Shown: positions 18,462-28,575, counted from the stretch's first letter. The stretch is DNA of 64,000 nucleotides from Carboxylicivirga fragile (GCA_025499625.1 JAFMVD010000033.1:1-64000), one strand, 5' to 3'. Numbers and translations are program-made. Notes: a model not told the origin generated them from the sequence alone.

Positions 18462-18519
18462 ACTTTTTCTTTTGATTGATCAAAGATAATAAAATAGAAC
18501 GTCATCGCTAAAAAAAAGA

Positions 18520-18547
18520 AAAGCCCCAAGGCGAACCTTGGAGCTTT
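18520..18547 (-). terminator. rho-independent terminator downstream of secDF
   Basis: 12-bp stem (18520-18531 with 18536-18547) capped by TTCG on the minus transcript and followed by a run of T there. It separates secDF from tatA. Confidence 0.88.
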
Positions 18548-18565
18548 CTCTCTTAGTATATTTAC

Positions 18566-21547
18566 TTATTTCTTTTTATTACGATTTAAGAAGAAATGTG
18601 AAACTGGTGTTGCGATAAATAATGATGAGTAAGTACCAACTACAATACCAATCATTAGTGCAAATACAAATCCGCGAATTGCCTCACCTCCAAACAAGAA
18701 GATAACCAACAATACTATAAATGTTGTTAACGATGTATTTACTGTACGACTAACCGTTGAGTTAAGAGCCGCATCAACAACATCACCTTGTTCGCGCTTA
18801 GGATAAAGACCAAAATACTCACGAATACGGTCAAACACAACTACCGTATCATTTATTGAGTAACCAATAACTGTAAGTATAGCTGCTATAAATGCCTGAT
18901 CTATCTCCATTGAGAAAGGCATGATTGAATAAGTTATTGAGAAAATTCCCAATACAATCAGAACATCATGAACTAATGCTACCAAAGCACCTAGTCCAAA
19001 TTGCCAATTACGGAAACGCATGATGATGTATAGGAATATTACAACCAAACTAAAGAAGATAGCATAACCTGCTTTTTCCTTAATATCACTTGCAATGGTT
19101 GGACCAACCTTTTGCGAACTCATTCTATGGTTTGACAAGAATTGCTCTTGTGTAACTCCAGCTTTAAGGTACGATTGCAAACCTTCGTAAAGCTTACCTT
19201 CTACCAAGTTATCTGTATCCTCATTGTTTACATCAACCATGTAATTGGTAGCAATGCGAACCTGGTTTCCTTCGTTACCAAACTGCTTCACCTCTACATT
19301 AGCTTCGTCAAATGCAGCTACTAATGATTTTTGAACATCAACAGATGATACATTCTCATCAAAACGAACTACAAAAGTACGTCCTCCTGAAAAGTCGATA
19401 CCTAATTTTAACCCACGCGTTGCTAATGACCCAGCAGCAACAATAAGTAACACACCAGAAATTACGAAGAAAAGCTTTCTCTTTTCTAAGAAACGAATGT
19501 GTAGGTTCTTATATAAATTACGAGTAACGCTTGTATCAAATACTAATTTACGATCCTTACTCAACATCTGCTCTAGGATAAGACGTGTAATAAAGATAGC
19601 CGAGAAGAATGATGTAGCAATACCAATCATCAATGTTGTAGCAAAACCTTTAATTGGCCCTGTTCCGAATAAGAATAAGATTAATCCAGTTAAGAAAGTT
19701 GTTACGTTGGCATCAATAATGGCAGAATAAGCATTCTTATAACCATCCTGAATAGCTAAACGTACACCCTTACCAGATTTCAGCTCTTCCTTGATACGTT
19801 CATATATCAGTACGTTGGCATCAACCGACATACCGATTGTAAGCACAATACCGGCAATACCAGGTAATGTTAATACAGCTCCAAACGAAGCCAGAACACC
19901 CATGATGAAGAACATATTGGCAACCAAAGCAAAATCGGCAATCCAACCTGCACGGTAACCGTAGTATAATAACATATAAATAAGCACTACAATAAATGCC
20001 CAGATAAACGAACTTAAACCGCTATCAACAGCTTCTTGACCAAGAGATGGTCCAACAACAGTATCCTCAACAATACGAGCAGGAGCAGGTAATTTACCCG
20101 ACTTCAAAATATTTGCTAAATCCTGAGACTCTTGTGGTGTAAAATTTCCTGTAATCTGGCTGCTACCTCCGTCAATTTTAGTATTAACAGTTGGGTAACT
20201 CTTAACATATCCATCTAAAACAATCGCTATACTACGACCAATGTTGGCTGCTGTTAAACGCGACCAGGTTTTAGAACCTTCAGCATTCATACTCATGCTA
20301 ACCTCAAACTCACCTCGCTGGTTGGTTTGACTACGAGCAGAAGTAATAACATCACCTTCCAAAGGAGGACGGCCATCGAAAGTACTTACTTTTATAGCTA
20401 CTAACTGGAACGCTCTTTCCTTTTCATTAATCTCCTCACCGAAACGAGCAACTAAACGATCCTTTTCAACCGGCTTATCCATCCAGTAAAAACGAACATC
20501 ATTTGGAAATAAACTACGAATATTAGGATTTGCTATATAAGCGTTTACCTTAGCTGTGTCTCTTGATAATGCCATACCAACAATTGGACCTGGCTGCTGT
20601 GGGTGATTTGGCAGCAGAAATGAGAATAATGATTTAGCACCTGCATCTAAAGTATCAACAGATAAACTATCACTTTCTAATTGCCCCAACAAAGATAAGT
20701 CTTCAGCACCAGCTTCAGGCTTCTCTTCCGCTACTTCTTCCGAAGCAACAACAGCCTTTTTAGCTTCCTCTAACTCACGAACCTTAGCATCAGCTTGCAT
20801 TAAGTTCTCGAATAATTCTGAGTTTTCATAGGTTTCCCAAAACTCAAGACTTGCTGTTCCTTGCAATAGCTTACGAACACGCTGCGGATCAGTAACACCT
20901 GGTAGTTCAACCAATACACGACCAGCTTTTTCTAATTTCTGGATATTAGGTTGGGTTACACCAAAACGGTCGATACGAGTACGAAGAATATTAAATGCAT
21001 TATCAATCGCACTTGATGATTCTTCACGGATAACATCAAGAACTTCGGCATTTGTCGAGTTATAACTCACGCGCTCTTTTAGCTCAACGGTATTGAATAT
21101 GGTTGACAATTGCGCATTTGGATCTATTTTTTCGAAAGCTTCACCAAATAAAGTAATGAAGTCGCTAGATGTATTTTTTTCACCTTCTTCGGCAGCTTTA
21201 AGCGCCTTAATGAAAGTTTCGTCGGTATTGTAGTTTGATAAAGCACGCACGATATCGGCAACTTTAACCTCTAATATAAGGTTCATACCACCTTTAAGGT
21301 CAAGTCCAAAATTTATCTCACGTTCTTTACACTCTTGATAAGAATAGTCTCTTAAGCCCCATAGAAAACTGTAAACAGTTTCATTTTTCATTGAGTCAAG
21401 ATAGGTAAACTCAATATTTGAGTTACCATTGGCTATTTCTTTAGCCTCTGCTTCTACACCGCGTGTCTTAAAAGTAAAAAATAGTTGATATAAGCTGACT
21501 AAAGCCAATAAAATGGCAAAAAGTCTTATTGCTCCTTTGTTCTGCAT
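18566..21547 (-). CDS. secDF: protein translocase subunit SecDF (fused)
   Basis: 993 residues, SecD and SecF in one chain as usual for Bacteroidota. It uses the proton gradient to help SecYEG pull preproteins across the inner membrane. The N-terminal helix is at about residues 6-23. Conserved text includes INFGLDLKGGMNLILEV (D1), ILRTRIDRFGVTQPNIQ, the P1 head, GMSVDANVLIYERIKEE in the SecD membrane part, LGIDFSGGRTF at the SecF start and VIGYSINDTVVVFDRIRE in the SecF membrane part. There are about 12 transmembrane helices. It is flanked by a strong terminator downstream and a TATATTTG box upstream. Confidence 0.97.
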   Translation of the reverse strand: MQNKGAIRLFAILLALVSLYQLFFTFKTRGVEAEAKEIANGNSNIEFTYLDSMKNETVYSFLWGLRDYSYQECKEREINFGLDLKGGMNLILEVKVADIVRALSNYNTDETFIKALKAAEEGEKNTSSDFITLFGEAFEKIDPNAQLSTIFNTVELKERVSYNSTNAEVLDVIREESSSAIDNAFNILRTRIDRFGVTQPNIQKLEKAGRVLVELPGVTDPQRVRKLLQGTASLEFWETYENSELFENLMQADAKVRELEEAKKAVVASEEVAEEKPEAGAEDLSLLGQLESDSLSVDTLDAGAKSLFSFLLPNHPQQPGPIVGMALSRDTAKVNAYIANPNIRSLFPNDVRFYWMDKPVEKDRLVARFGEEINEKERAFQLVAIKVSTFDGRPPLEGDVITSARSQTNQRGEFEVSMSMNAEGSKTWSRLTAANIGRSIAIVLDGYVKSYPTVNTKIDGGSSQITGNFTPQESQDLANILKSGKLPAPARIVEDTVVGPSLGQEAVDSGLSSFIWAFIVVLIYMLLYYGYRAGWIADFALVANMFFIMGVLASFGAVLTLPGIAGIVLTIGMSVDANVLIYERIKEELKSGKGVRLAIQDGYKNAYSAIIDANVTTFLTGLILFLFGTGPIKGFATTLMIGIATSFFSAIFITRLILEQMLSKDRKLVFDTSVTRNLYKNLHIRFLEKRKLFFVISGVLLIVAAGSLATRGLKLGIDFSGGRTFVVRFDENVSSVDVQKSLVAAFDEANVEVKQFGNEGNQVRIATNYMVDVNNEDTDNLVEGKLYEGLQSYLKAGVTQEQFLSNHRMSSQKVGPTIASDIKEKAGYAIFFSLVVIFLYIIMRFRNWQFGLGALVALVHDVLIVLGIFSITYSIMPFSMEIDQAFIAAILTVIGYSINDTVVVFDRIREYFGLYPKREQGDVVDAALNSTVSRTVNTSLTTFIVLLVIFLFGGEAIRGFVFALMIGIVVGTYSSLFIATPVSHFFLNRNKKK

Positions 21548-21597
21548 TTGTTAGTAATTTTATATTATAAGTTTTGACACTTCACGTTACAATCGCG

Positions 21598-21605
21598 CAA
21601 ATATA
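21598..21605 (-). promoter_or_regulatory. -7 promoter box upstream of secDF
   Basis: TATATTTG on the minus strand, 51 bases before the secDF start, matches the Bacteroidota -7 consensus TAnnTTTG. No TTTG is found at the ideal distance upstream. Confidence 0.5.
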
Positions 21606-21736
21606 TTGATTTTTTTGATATCCTCTATTCAATTATAGGAGCTAAATTAAAGCGAACACTATCATCATGAAAATCAGACAGTATTATTCTGGTTAAATTG
21701 ATAAAATAAAGGAAACACAAAGATAGTAACGATTAA

Positions 21737-24157
21737 TTAGGACTCAATCGGTCCATTGGACGCCATTTGGTAGGTCTGATAAAAAACAGAAATAAAGGCC
21801 AAACCAAGAACAGGAAGTGCCAACAATGGGAAATAATACAAATGAATAAAACTATAATATGAGTAACTTGCAATCCATGCTTTCAAGGCAATAAAAGCAG
21901 GTATAAATGCAATTACAACTCCCACAAAAACATAAACACTAAAGGCCGATAATACTTGCAGAATAACCGACTGCCTTGGGGCGCCCAGCAGTTTTTTAAT
22001 GCCAATTGGTCTAGCTTTATACTCCATCATAAACGTAGCTAAAGCCACAATACCCATTATGGTCATGAATAAGGCTAAAATGGCAAAGACTGAAATTATT
22101 TTCACAATCCGCTTATCCTCATCATAAAGCTTATCTAAGCGCGATTTCATCATTGACCACACAAAAGGATCTCCATCCGAATGCTTGCTCCAAACATCTT
22201 CTATTTTACCTAAATCGGAGTTTGTATAATCATCATCAAGCTTCACCAAGATATAGTCAAAGCGCATTTTCTTACCTAACAACACCAAAGCTAATGGCCT
22301 TATATCTGCATAGTACGATTCGAAATGAAAATCTTTAACCACACCAACAACACTAAGTGCCCAATTCTTATTCCCCAATACCTCTATTGTTTGATTCAAT
22401 GGCTTTTTGAGCGCATACTCTTCTACGGCAGTGGAATTAATGATTATTCCTAATGAATCATTCTTCTTATCAAAGAAACGACCATTCTTAAGCGTTACAT
22501 TAAGTAATTCTAAATAATCCTCCTCTACATAATTTAAAGGCACCATAACCACTTTCTCTCCACCACCTGACTCTATCTTAAAGGTTCCATGAAAGTAATC
22601 ATCCCCAGGCATGCTGCTACAAGCACTAACCAACTCAACTCCCGACAGCTGATTTACCTCCTCCTTAAATAAATCAAACTTTTCACCAACCGCATTACCT
22701 CGCTCAATAACCATTACTTTATCATAGGCAAAGCCAGGATCGTTATTTTTCACAAATTGAATTTGCCACCACATACCAGCTACAACAATTAACAAAAACA
22801 TACTAACTGCAACCTGACAGCAAACCAATAGACCGCGAATTGTGATACCAATTTTTTTCACTTGATAATTTCCTACCATCACCTGCTCAGGCTTTAATCC
22901 GGCATAAAACATCGCAGGAAAACTACCGGATAAAATTCCGACTACAACAACAAGCAACAACACCCAGAAGAAATCTAACCAACCACTTAAAAGTGAAAAC
23001 TCAAGATTAAGGTGAAAATAACTATTTAAAAATGGCAGCAAAAGCTCTAGCAATACCAATCCAAAGAAAGTGGCTCCAAAACTATAAACAACTGCTTCAG
23101 TTAGAAATTGAAATCCTAATTGACGGCGTGTTGCACCAATCAACTGACGCACACCAACTTCTTTGAAACGCCGATGCGACTTAGCCGTTGTTAGATTTAT
23201 GAAATTAACACAGGTTGTAAGCAATATAAAAACCGCTATAAAAACAAAAAGCTTAACGTAAATAGGTTTAGAATTAACAGACAATTCGCCACTGAGGTGC
23301 GATGATAAATGAATGCTCGTAACAGCTTGCAGATAAAAATTCAATTCTATTTCATCAATGTCTATTTCCGAATTTAACATACCCGCAACTTGCTCTTGCA
23401 AGGCAAGTTCTTTATCCTGATTCAGCTTAACTTCATATTTGCCACTATCATAGCCTTCTTTCAACTTTACATAGGTATATCCATTGAGATACAACCAATC
23501 TGATTTCCAATTCTTAACATAGGCACTATCGCCCTTCTTCAACAAAATATTATCAATGGTTGAAATTGATGCCGCAAAACTAAAATTGAAATGAGTAGAC
23601 GAAGGAAGATCCTCACAAACACCTGTTATAACATAATCAATGCCGGCTCTATTTATAGTTTGCCCCATTGCTTTAACATCACCAAAATATTTTCGTGCAA
23701 CTTTTTTGGTCAGCACAATAGACTCCGGTTCAACTAAAGCTGTTTTTGAATCTCCCTCAATAAATGGAACATCAAATACCTGAAAAAAATTAAAAGGAAC
23801 AAAACGAAACTCGTCTTCATTAAATTGTTTAGCTCCATTACTAACAACATTGTTAGCTCCAGGAATCATAAAAACGACCTCTTCCACTTCATCATATTTG
23901 CTAACAAATGAAGCCAGAGGCATAGGGCTAGAGGCACTATTAATAAAATTATTGCCCAACACCCCTTTGGTTGTATACCTATATATCCGCTGACTATCTG
24001 AGAAAGATTTATCAAAATTCAATTCATATTTTACCAGCAACAACACAAACAAACTCATAGTAACACCAATAGCCAAGCCCAAAACATTTAGCAAAGAATA
24101 CATCCCCTGCTTTTTTATGTTTCGAATTGCAACTTTTATATGGTGCTTAATCATCAT
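21737..24157 (-). CDS. MacB/FtsX-type ABC transporter permease
   Basis: 806 residues, the long form with two FtsX-like membrane domains common in Bacteroidota. N-terminal text HHIKVAIRNIKKQGMYSLLN and the following GLAIGVTMSLFVLLLVKYEL helix (residues 4-47) are typical. Periplasmic MacB-core regions lie at about 50-280 and 430-650. Further helices are at about 285-305, 345-375, 400-420 and 690-790. It lies 3 bases after the ATPase gene and is divergent from an NtrC-type two-component system. Such transporters export peptides or act as mechanotransducers; the substrate is unknown. Confidence 0.9.
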   Translation of the reverse strand: MMIKHHIKVAIRNIKKQGMYSLLNVLGLAIGVTMSLFVLLLVKYELNFDKSFSDSQRIYRYTTKGVLGNNFINSASSPMPLASFVSKYDEVEEVVFMIPGANNVVSNGAKQFNEDEFRFVPFNFFQVFDVPFIEGDSKTALVEPESIVLTKKVARKYFGDVKAMGQTINRAGIDYVITGVCEDLPSSTHFNFSFAASISTIDNILLKKGDSAYVKNWKSDWLYLNGYTYVKLKEGYDSGKYEVKLNQDKELALQEQVAGMLNSEIDIDEIELNFYLQAVTSIHLSSHLSGELSVNSKPIYVKLFVFIAVFILLTTCVNFINLTTAKSHRRFKEVGVRQLIGATRRQLGFQFLTEAVVYSFGATFFGLVLLELLLPFLNSYFHLNLEFSLLSGWLDFFWVLLLVVVVGILSGSFPAMFYAGLKPEQVMVGNYQVKKIGITIRGLLVCCQVAVSMFLLIVVAGMWWQIQFVKNNDPGFAYDKVMVIERGNAVGEKFDLFKEEVNQLSGVELVSACSSMPGDDYFHGTFKIESGGGEKVVMVPLNYVEEDYLELLNVTLKNGRFFDKKNDSLGIIINSTAVEEYALKKPLNQTIEVLGNKNWALSVVGVVKDFHFESYYADIRPLALVLLGKKMRFDYILVKLDDDYTNSDLGKIEDVWSKHSDGDPFVWSMMKSRLDKLYDEDKRIVKIISVFAILALFMTIMGIVALATFMMEYKARPIGIKKLLGAPRQSVILQVLSAFSVYVFVGVVIAFIPAFIALKAWIASYSYYSFIHLYYFPLLALPVLGLAFISVFYQTYQMASNGPIES

Positions 24158-24160
24158 GTT

Positions 24161-24844
24161 TTATAAATCCCCTTTAATGCTATCAGTAATAATATGCCCA
24201 TCATACAACTGCACTACCCTCTGAGTTTTTTGCGCTTCATAAGCTGAGTGAGTAGCCATAACGATAGTCGTTCCTTTTTCATGAAGCGAATATAATACTT
24301 CCATAAAACTACTTCCCTCATTCGAATTTAAACAGCCGGTTGGTTCATCAGCCAAGATTACGCTTGGATCAATTACTACAGCCCTGGCCAAGGCAACCAA
24401 TTGTTTTTGCAAACCGGTTAAATGCTTTGGAAAAAAACCTTTAAGATGCGAGACACTCATTTGCTCAAGAATTGAATTTACTTTCATAACTCTATCCTTG
24501 CGCTTATATCCTAAATATTGAAGAGGTAATTCGATATTCTCAAAAACAGACAATTCCTCAATCAATCCAAAATCTTGAAAAACAAAACCGATACTTCCAC
24601 GTCTTAAATTTACTCTTTGACGCTCCTTTAATCTGGTAATGTCGTGTCCCATAAACAACAACTCCCCCGATGTAGGAAGCTCAATTAAGCCAAACATATT
24701 CACCAAAGTTGACTTTCCTGAACCGGATGGACCAAGTAAACCAACAAAATCGCCAGCTTCAATATCAACATTGACATTCTGTAGGATTTTGCGCTCTACT
24801 CCACCATTACGATGGACCTTGGTTAAGTTACGTGTGTGAATCAT
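24161..24844 (-). CDS. ABC transporter ATPase with atypical signature motif
   Basis: 227 residues, MacB/LolD-like. Walker A GPSGSGKST at residues 38-46, Q-loop FVFQDFGLIEELSVFEN and Walker B VILADEPTG at 162-170 are normal, and the H-loop His is in MATHS. The signature is LTGLQ (142-146) instead of LSGGQ, and the D-loop reads GCLNS instead of GNLDS. These changes could lower ATP hydrolysis. It precedes the 806-residue permease by 3 bases and faces an NtrC/kinase pair across a 362-base gap. The start at 24844 gives the expected N terminus. Confidence 0.9.
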   Translation of the reverse strand: MIHTRNLTKVHRNGGVERKILQNVNVDIEAGDFVGLLGPSGSGKSTLVNMFGLIELPTSGELLFMGHDITRLKERQRVNLRRGSIGFVFQDFGLIEELSVFENIELPLQYLGYKRKDRVMKVNSILEQMSVSHLKGFFPKHLTGLQKQLVALARAVVIDPSVILADEPTGCLNSNEGSSFMEVLYSLHEKGTTIVMATHSAYEAQKTQRVVQLYDGHIITDSIKGDL

Positions 24845-25110
24845 GATAACTAATTGTGTCCGTTTATGGGATATTAGCGTCCGCTATCGTACACTAACAT
24901 CTCCTTCATTCTTATAAATAACAACCCCATTGAGGAAGATAATCATACGCCTCCCAATCCCAAAAATAATCGTAACTAACTAATATTACGACCATTAATC
25001 AAATATTACTAATTCAATGAATAACCCAATACTACTACATTACGATTAATACTATGTCACTTTTTATGCCATTATCATTAAACCCTTATAATCAAGCTAA
25101 TTACCAAAAC

Positions 25111-25125
25111 GGCACTCTTTTTGAT
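25111..25125 (+). promoter_or_regulatory. sigma-54-like promoter upstream of the NtrC-type gene
   Basis: GGCAC-N5-TTGAT at 25111-25125 resembles the sigma-54 consensus GGCAC-N5-TTGCT, with A in place of the usual C in the -12 element. It lies 82 bases before the regulator start, which would suit autoregulation by this sigma-54 activator. Confidence 0.4.
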
Positions 25126-25130
25126 TATTC

Positions 25131-25158
25131 AAAAAACGTTCGTTAACGAACATTTTTT
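25131..25158. promoter_or_regulatory. 28-bp palindrome in the divergent regulator/transporter region
   Basis: A perfect 14-bp palindrome GTTCGTTAACGAAC (25138-25151) is flanked by A6 and T6 so that 26 of 28 positions are symmetric. It could be an operator for a dimeric regulator or a hairpin. It lies between the candidate sigma-54 promoter and the regulator ATG. The rest of the 362-base gap (24845-25206) shows no gene that I can support. Confidence 0.55.
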
Positions 25159-25206
25159 AGTTCCATTTACCTTTTAATGTGGTATATTTAAACAAAACTT
25201 TAACAC

Positions 25207-26583
25207 ATGACACAAAAATCGGGTCGAATATTAGCCATTGATGATAACGCGGATATCTTATTTGCTCTTAAACTTTTGCTGAAACCACATACTGAACATA
25301 TAGTTACCTCAACAGATCCAACAAAAATACCAGCTTTAATGGCTGACGAAACCTTTGATGTTATTCTGCTTGATATGAATTTCACCAAAGATGCCATTAG
25401 TGGGCAAGAAGGTTTTAATTGGCTAGAGAAAATATTAGAAATTGATCCAACTGCAGTAGTATTATTTATTACTGCCTATGGCGACGTTGAAAAATCAGTT
25501 AAGGCAATTAAGGCCGGAGCTACTGATTTCATATTAAAGCCTTGGCAAAACGAAAAACTTCTTGCCACGGTGTCATCAGCCATCAAGCTGCGCCAATCTC
25601 GTCAAGAAGTTAAAGAGCTAAAGACTAAACAGCGCGAGATGAACACCATTCTCGACCAGCCTTTTGCCGATTTCATTGGTGTTTCACCGGGGATGCAAAA
25701 TGTATTTACCACAATCAAAAAAGTAGCTCAAACAGATGCTAATGTACTTATACTTGGCGAAAACGGAACAGGTAAAGAATTAGTAGCACGTGCTTTACAC
25801 CGTAATTCCTTAAGAAAAGACGAAACATTTATAAGTGTTGACCTTGGAGCTCTCAGCGAATCATTATTTGAGAGCGAATTATTTGGCCACGTAAAAGGTG
25901 CCTTTACAGATGCAAAAGCTGATCGCCCAGGACGATTTGAAATGGCATCGGGCGGTACATTATTTTTAGATGAAATTGGCAACCTTTCCCTACCTCTTCA
26001 AGCCAAGCTACTAACAGTGTTAGAACGTCGAGAAGTAACACGTGTAGGGGCAAATAAGCCAATCCCAATCGACATACGTTTAATTTGTGCGACTAACATG
26101 AATTTAAAACAAATGGCGAGTGAAGATACTTACAGACAAGATTTAATTTACCGCATAAATACAGTTGAAGTAGAACTGCCACCTTTGCGAGAACGTCCAG
26201 AAGATATTCCTGTTTTAGCAGATCACTTTTTATCAATATTCTCAAAAAAATACAAGAAAAAAGTTAACAAGCTTTCTTCAAAAATCATTAAAAAACTCAC
26301 TAATTACCCATGGCCTGGTAACGTTCGTGAATTTCAGCACATCGTAGAACGCACAGTAATCATGAGTGATTCCGCCAACCTTGATGAGGCAGATTTTCAA
26401 TTATCTTCTCTCCCAAGTAATTCGGAAGGTTTTGAATTTGACACCTACCATTTAGAGGATATTGAAAAACAAATCATTGAAAAAGTATTACGTTTAAACA
26501 GAGGAAACGTATCTAAAGCAGCTGCTGATTTGGGACTCACCAGAACTTCGCTTTATCGTAGATTGGAAAAACATGGTTTATAA
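25207..26583 (+). CDS. NtrC-family sigma-54-dependent response regulator
   Basis: 458 residues. Receiver domain at 1-125 with phosphoacceptor Asp56 in VILLDMN. AAA+ domain at about 155-395 with Walker A GENGTGKE at 184-191, sigma-54 loop GAFTDA at 231-236 (a common form of GAFTGA), Walker B GGTLFLDEIGNLSL and R-finger region. A Fis-type helix-turn-helix ends the protein (VSKAAADLGLTRTSLYRRLEKHGL split over 435-458). It activates transcription from sigma-54 promoters when phosphorylated by the kinase encoded next, with which it overlaps by 11 bases. The divergent ABC transporter is the likely target. Confidence 0.95.
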   Translation: MTQKSGRILAIDDNADILFALKLLLKPHTEHIVTSTDPTKIPALMADETFDVILLDMNFTKDAISGQEGFNWLEKILEIDPTAVVLFITAYGDVEKSVKAIKAGATDFILKPWQNEKLLATVSSAIKLRQSRQEVKELKTKQREMNTILDQPFADFIGVSPGMQNVFTTIKKVAQTDANVLILGENGTGKELVARALHRNSLRKDETFISVDLGALSESLFESELFGHVKGAFTDAKADRPGRFEMASGGTLFLDEIGNLSLPLQAKLLTVLERREVTRVGANKPIPIDIRLICATNMNLKQMASEDTYRQDLIYRINTVEVELPPLRERPEDIPVLADHFLSIFSKKYKKKVNKLSSKIIKKLTNYPWPGNVREFQHIVERTVIMSDSANLDEADFQLSSLPSNSEGFEFDTYHLEDIEKQIIEKVLRLNRGNVSKAAADLGLTRTSLYRRLEKHGL

Positions 26584-27934
26584 TAAGTTTCGAATTAATT
26601 TTATCATTAGAACCTTGCTTCTGGCGGGTTCTATTTTCGCTTTTTTCTATTTATATTTCACAACAGAACTAACGATGACTTTGGTTTTGATTGGCCTGCT
26701 TATTGCCTTTCAAATTTTCGCCATGATTCATTATGTAGATCGGACCAATCGCGTATTAAACAATTTTCTTGAATCCATTCGCTATTCCGATTTTACAAGA
26801 ACTTTTCAGGTTGAAAGCTTAGACTCATCATTTGACAAACTTAAGAAGTCATTTAATGAAGTAATTAAAGATTTTCAAGAAGTAAGAGCTGAGAAGGAGG
26901 AAAACTATTACTATTTACAAACGGTTATTCAACACATTGGGATAGCACTAATTGCTTATAGCAAGGATGGAAAAGTAGAACTAATCAACAATGCCACCAA
27001 AAAGCTTTTTCAGGTTAGATCTCTTAACAACATCCAATCCTTAAAAGATTTTAGTCCTGAACTGGTTCAAAAACTATTGAGCATCAACCATGGCGAAAAC
27101 ACTCTTATTAGAGTCCAAGAGAAGGATGAGCTATTACAATTGGCCATTTATTCGACAGAGTTTAAAATTCACAATCGCACCATTCTTCTGACTTCCATAA
27201 AAAACATACAAGATGAACTGGAAGAAAAAGAAATGGAATCGTGGCAGAAACTGATTCGTGTTTTAACACACGAAATAATGAATTCAATCACACCTATTTC
27301 ATCACTCTCATCAACCATTACTCTTATATTAAAGGATCTTTCAGAAAACCTTAAAGAGAAAGACATACCTAGTGATGATCTGGAAACCATTGATGAAATT
27401 AAGGGAGCACTTGAAACAATTCATAAGCGAACTGATGGTTTAATGCACTTTGTGAACACTTATCGCAACTTAACAAAGATACCAACACCAACTTTTTCGA
27501 TATTCCCTATCAGCAGATTACTAAACAACATTAGGGGATTACATGCCGAAGATTTAAAATCGAAAAAGATTGATTGCAAGGTAATAATTGAGCCACAAAC
27601 TTTGGAATTGTCCGCCGATGAAAAGTTGATTGAGCAAGTAATTATTAACCTGGTTAAAAATGCTATTCAAGCGCTAAGCGAACAAGAGAATGCGGAAATC
27701 ATATTAAAAGCATTCCTCAACAAACGTGGACGCATCACCATTCAAGTGATTGACAATGGACAGGGAATACTACCAAATGTACTCGATAAAATATTTATCC
27801 CTTTCTTCACCACCAAACCTCAAGGATCGGGCATTGGCTTAAGTTTATCGAAACAAATATTAAGGCTGCATGGCGGAAACATCACAGCCTATTCGGAGGT
27901 AGAGAAAGAAACTAAATTTACTTTAACGTTTTAG
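26573..27934 (+). CDS. two-component sensor histidine kinase
   Basis: 453 residues. Two N-terminal transmembrane helices at about 10-30 and 33-52 with almost no periplasmic loop, so the signal may be sensed in or near the membrane. A PAS-like region lies at about 110-210. The H-box has His233 in LTHEIMNSITPI. The ATPase half shows N-box LVKNAIQAL, G1 DNGQGI, F-box FIPFFTTK and G2 GSGIGLSLSKQI. It partners the overlapping NtrC-type regulator. Its stop overlaps the rex stop by 4 bases on the opposite strand. Confidence 0.93.
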   Translation: MVYNKFRINFIIRTLLLAGSIFAFFYLYFTTELTMTLVLIGLLIAFQIFAMIHYVDRTNRVLNNFLESIRYSDFTRTFQVESLDSSFDKLKKSFNEVIKDFQEVRAEKEENYYYLQTVIQHIGIALIAYSKDGKVELINNATKKLFQVRSLNNIQSLKDFSPELVQKLLSINHGENTLIRVQEKDELLQLAIYSTEFKIHNRTILLTSIKNIQDELEEKEMESWQKLIRVLTHEIMNSITPISSLSSTITLILKDLSENLKEKDIPSDDLETIDEIKGALETIHKRTDGLMHFVNTYRNLTKIPTPTFSIFPISRLLNNIRGLHAEDLKSKKIDCKVIIEPQTLELSADEKLIEQVIINLVKNAIQALSEQENAEIILKAFLNKRGRITIQVIDNGQGILPNVLDKIFIPFFTTKPQGSGIGLSLSKQILRLHGGNITAYSEVEKETKFTLTF

Positions 27935-28575
27935 CCGTTTGACTTCAAACGGTTAAACATAACCGCCAAGTGCGCATATAGTGATGTATTTTGAACAACT
28001 ACATCTTCACTTACCTTTATACGAACTGGAGTAAAATTCCATAATGCTTTTATACCAACATCAACCAAGCGCATAGCAACATCCTGAGCTTTATCTACTG
28101 GCACAGTCAAGATACCAATTCGAACACCTTGATTCTGCATGCGACTCAATTCATCGAAATGATATATAGGAACACCTTCAATGGTTTTACCAACCACTTC
28201 AGGGTCGACATCAAACGCTGCCACAACCTTTAAACCAAATTGCTTTAAGCCATGATCGTGCAGTAAGGCTTTACCCAAACTACCAACACCAAACAGATAA
28301 GCCTCATCAATAACCGTAAAGCCCAAAAACTCCTCAAGTACATCAATCAATAGATCAACCTCATAACCAACACGCGTTTTACCAACAATTGTAGTATAAG
28401 ATAAATCTTTTGTTACTTGTGTTGGATCAACTCCCATATCACGAGCAATCAATGTTGAAGAGATATGTTTTAAACCATCTCTTTGAGCCAATTTAAGATA
28501 TGCCAAATAACATGGCATTCGACGAAGAGCTGGCTCAGGAACCAAATTGTTTTTTTTGCGATTTACTGATGGCAT
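27931..28575 (-). CDS. rex: redox-sensing transcriptional repressor Rex
   Basis: 214 residues, the family length. The N-terminal winged helix (residues 10-75) has RRMPCYLAYLKLA and STLIARDMGVDPTQVTKDLSY-like text. The Rossmann domain has FGVGSLGKALLHD near 98-110 for NAD(H). Rex leaves its operators when the NADH/NAD+ ratio rises and so derepresses fermentation and respiration genes. The gene is monocistronic. Confidence 0.96.
   Translation of the reverse strand: MPSVNRKKNNLVPEPALRRMPCYLAYLKLAQRDGLKHISSTLIARDMGVDPTQVTKDLSYTTIVGKTRVGYEVDLLIDVLEEFLGFTVIDEAYLFGVGSLGKALLHDHGLKQFGLKVVAAFDVDPEVVGKTIEGVPIYHFDELSRMQNQGVRIGILTVPVDKAQDVAMRLVDVGIKALWNFTPVRIKVSEDVVVQNTSLYAHLAVMFNRLKSNG

Noticed and set aside
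25897-25914. Inactive sigma-54 activator because GAFTGA reads GAFTDA
   Set aside because: GAFTDA is a common natural variant in this family, and the other motifs are intact.
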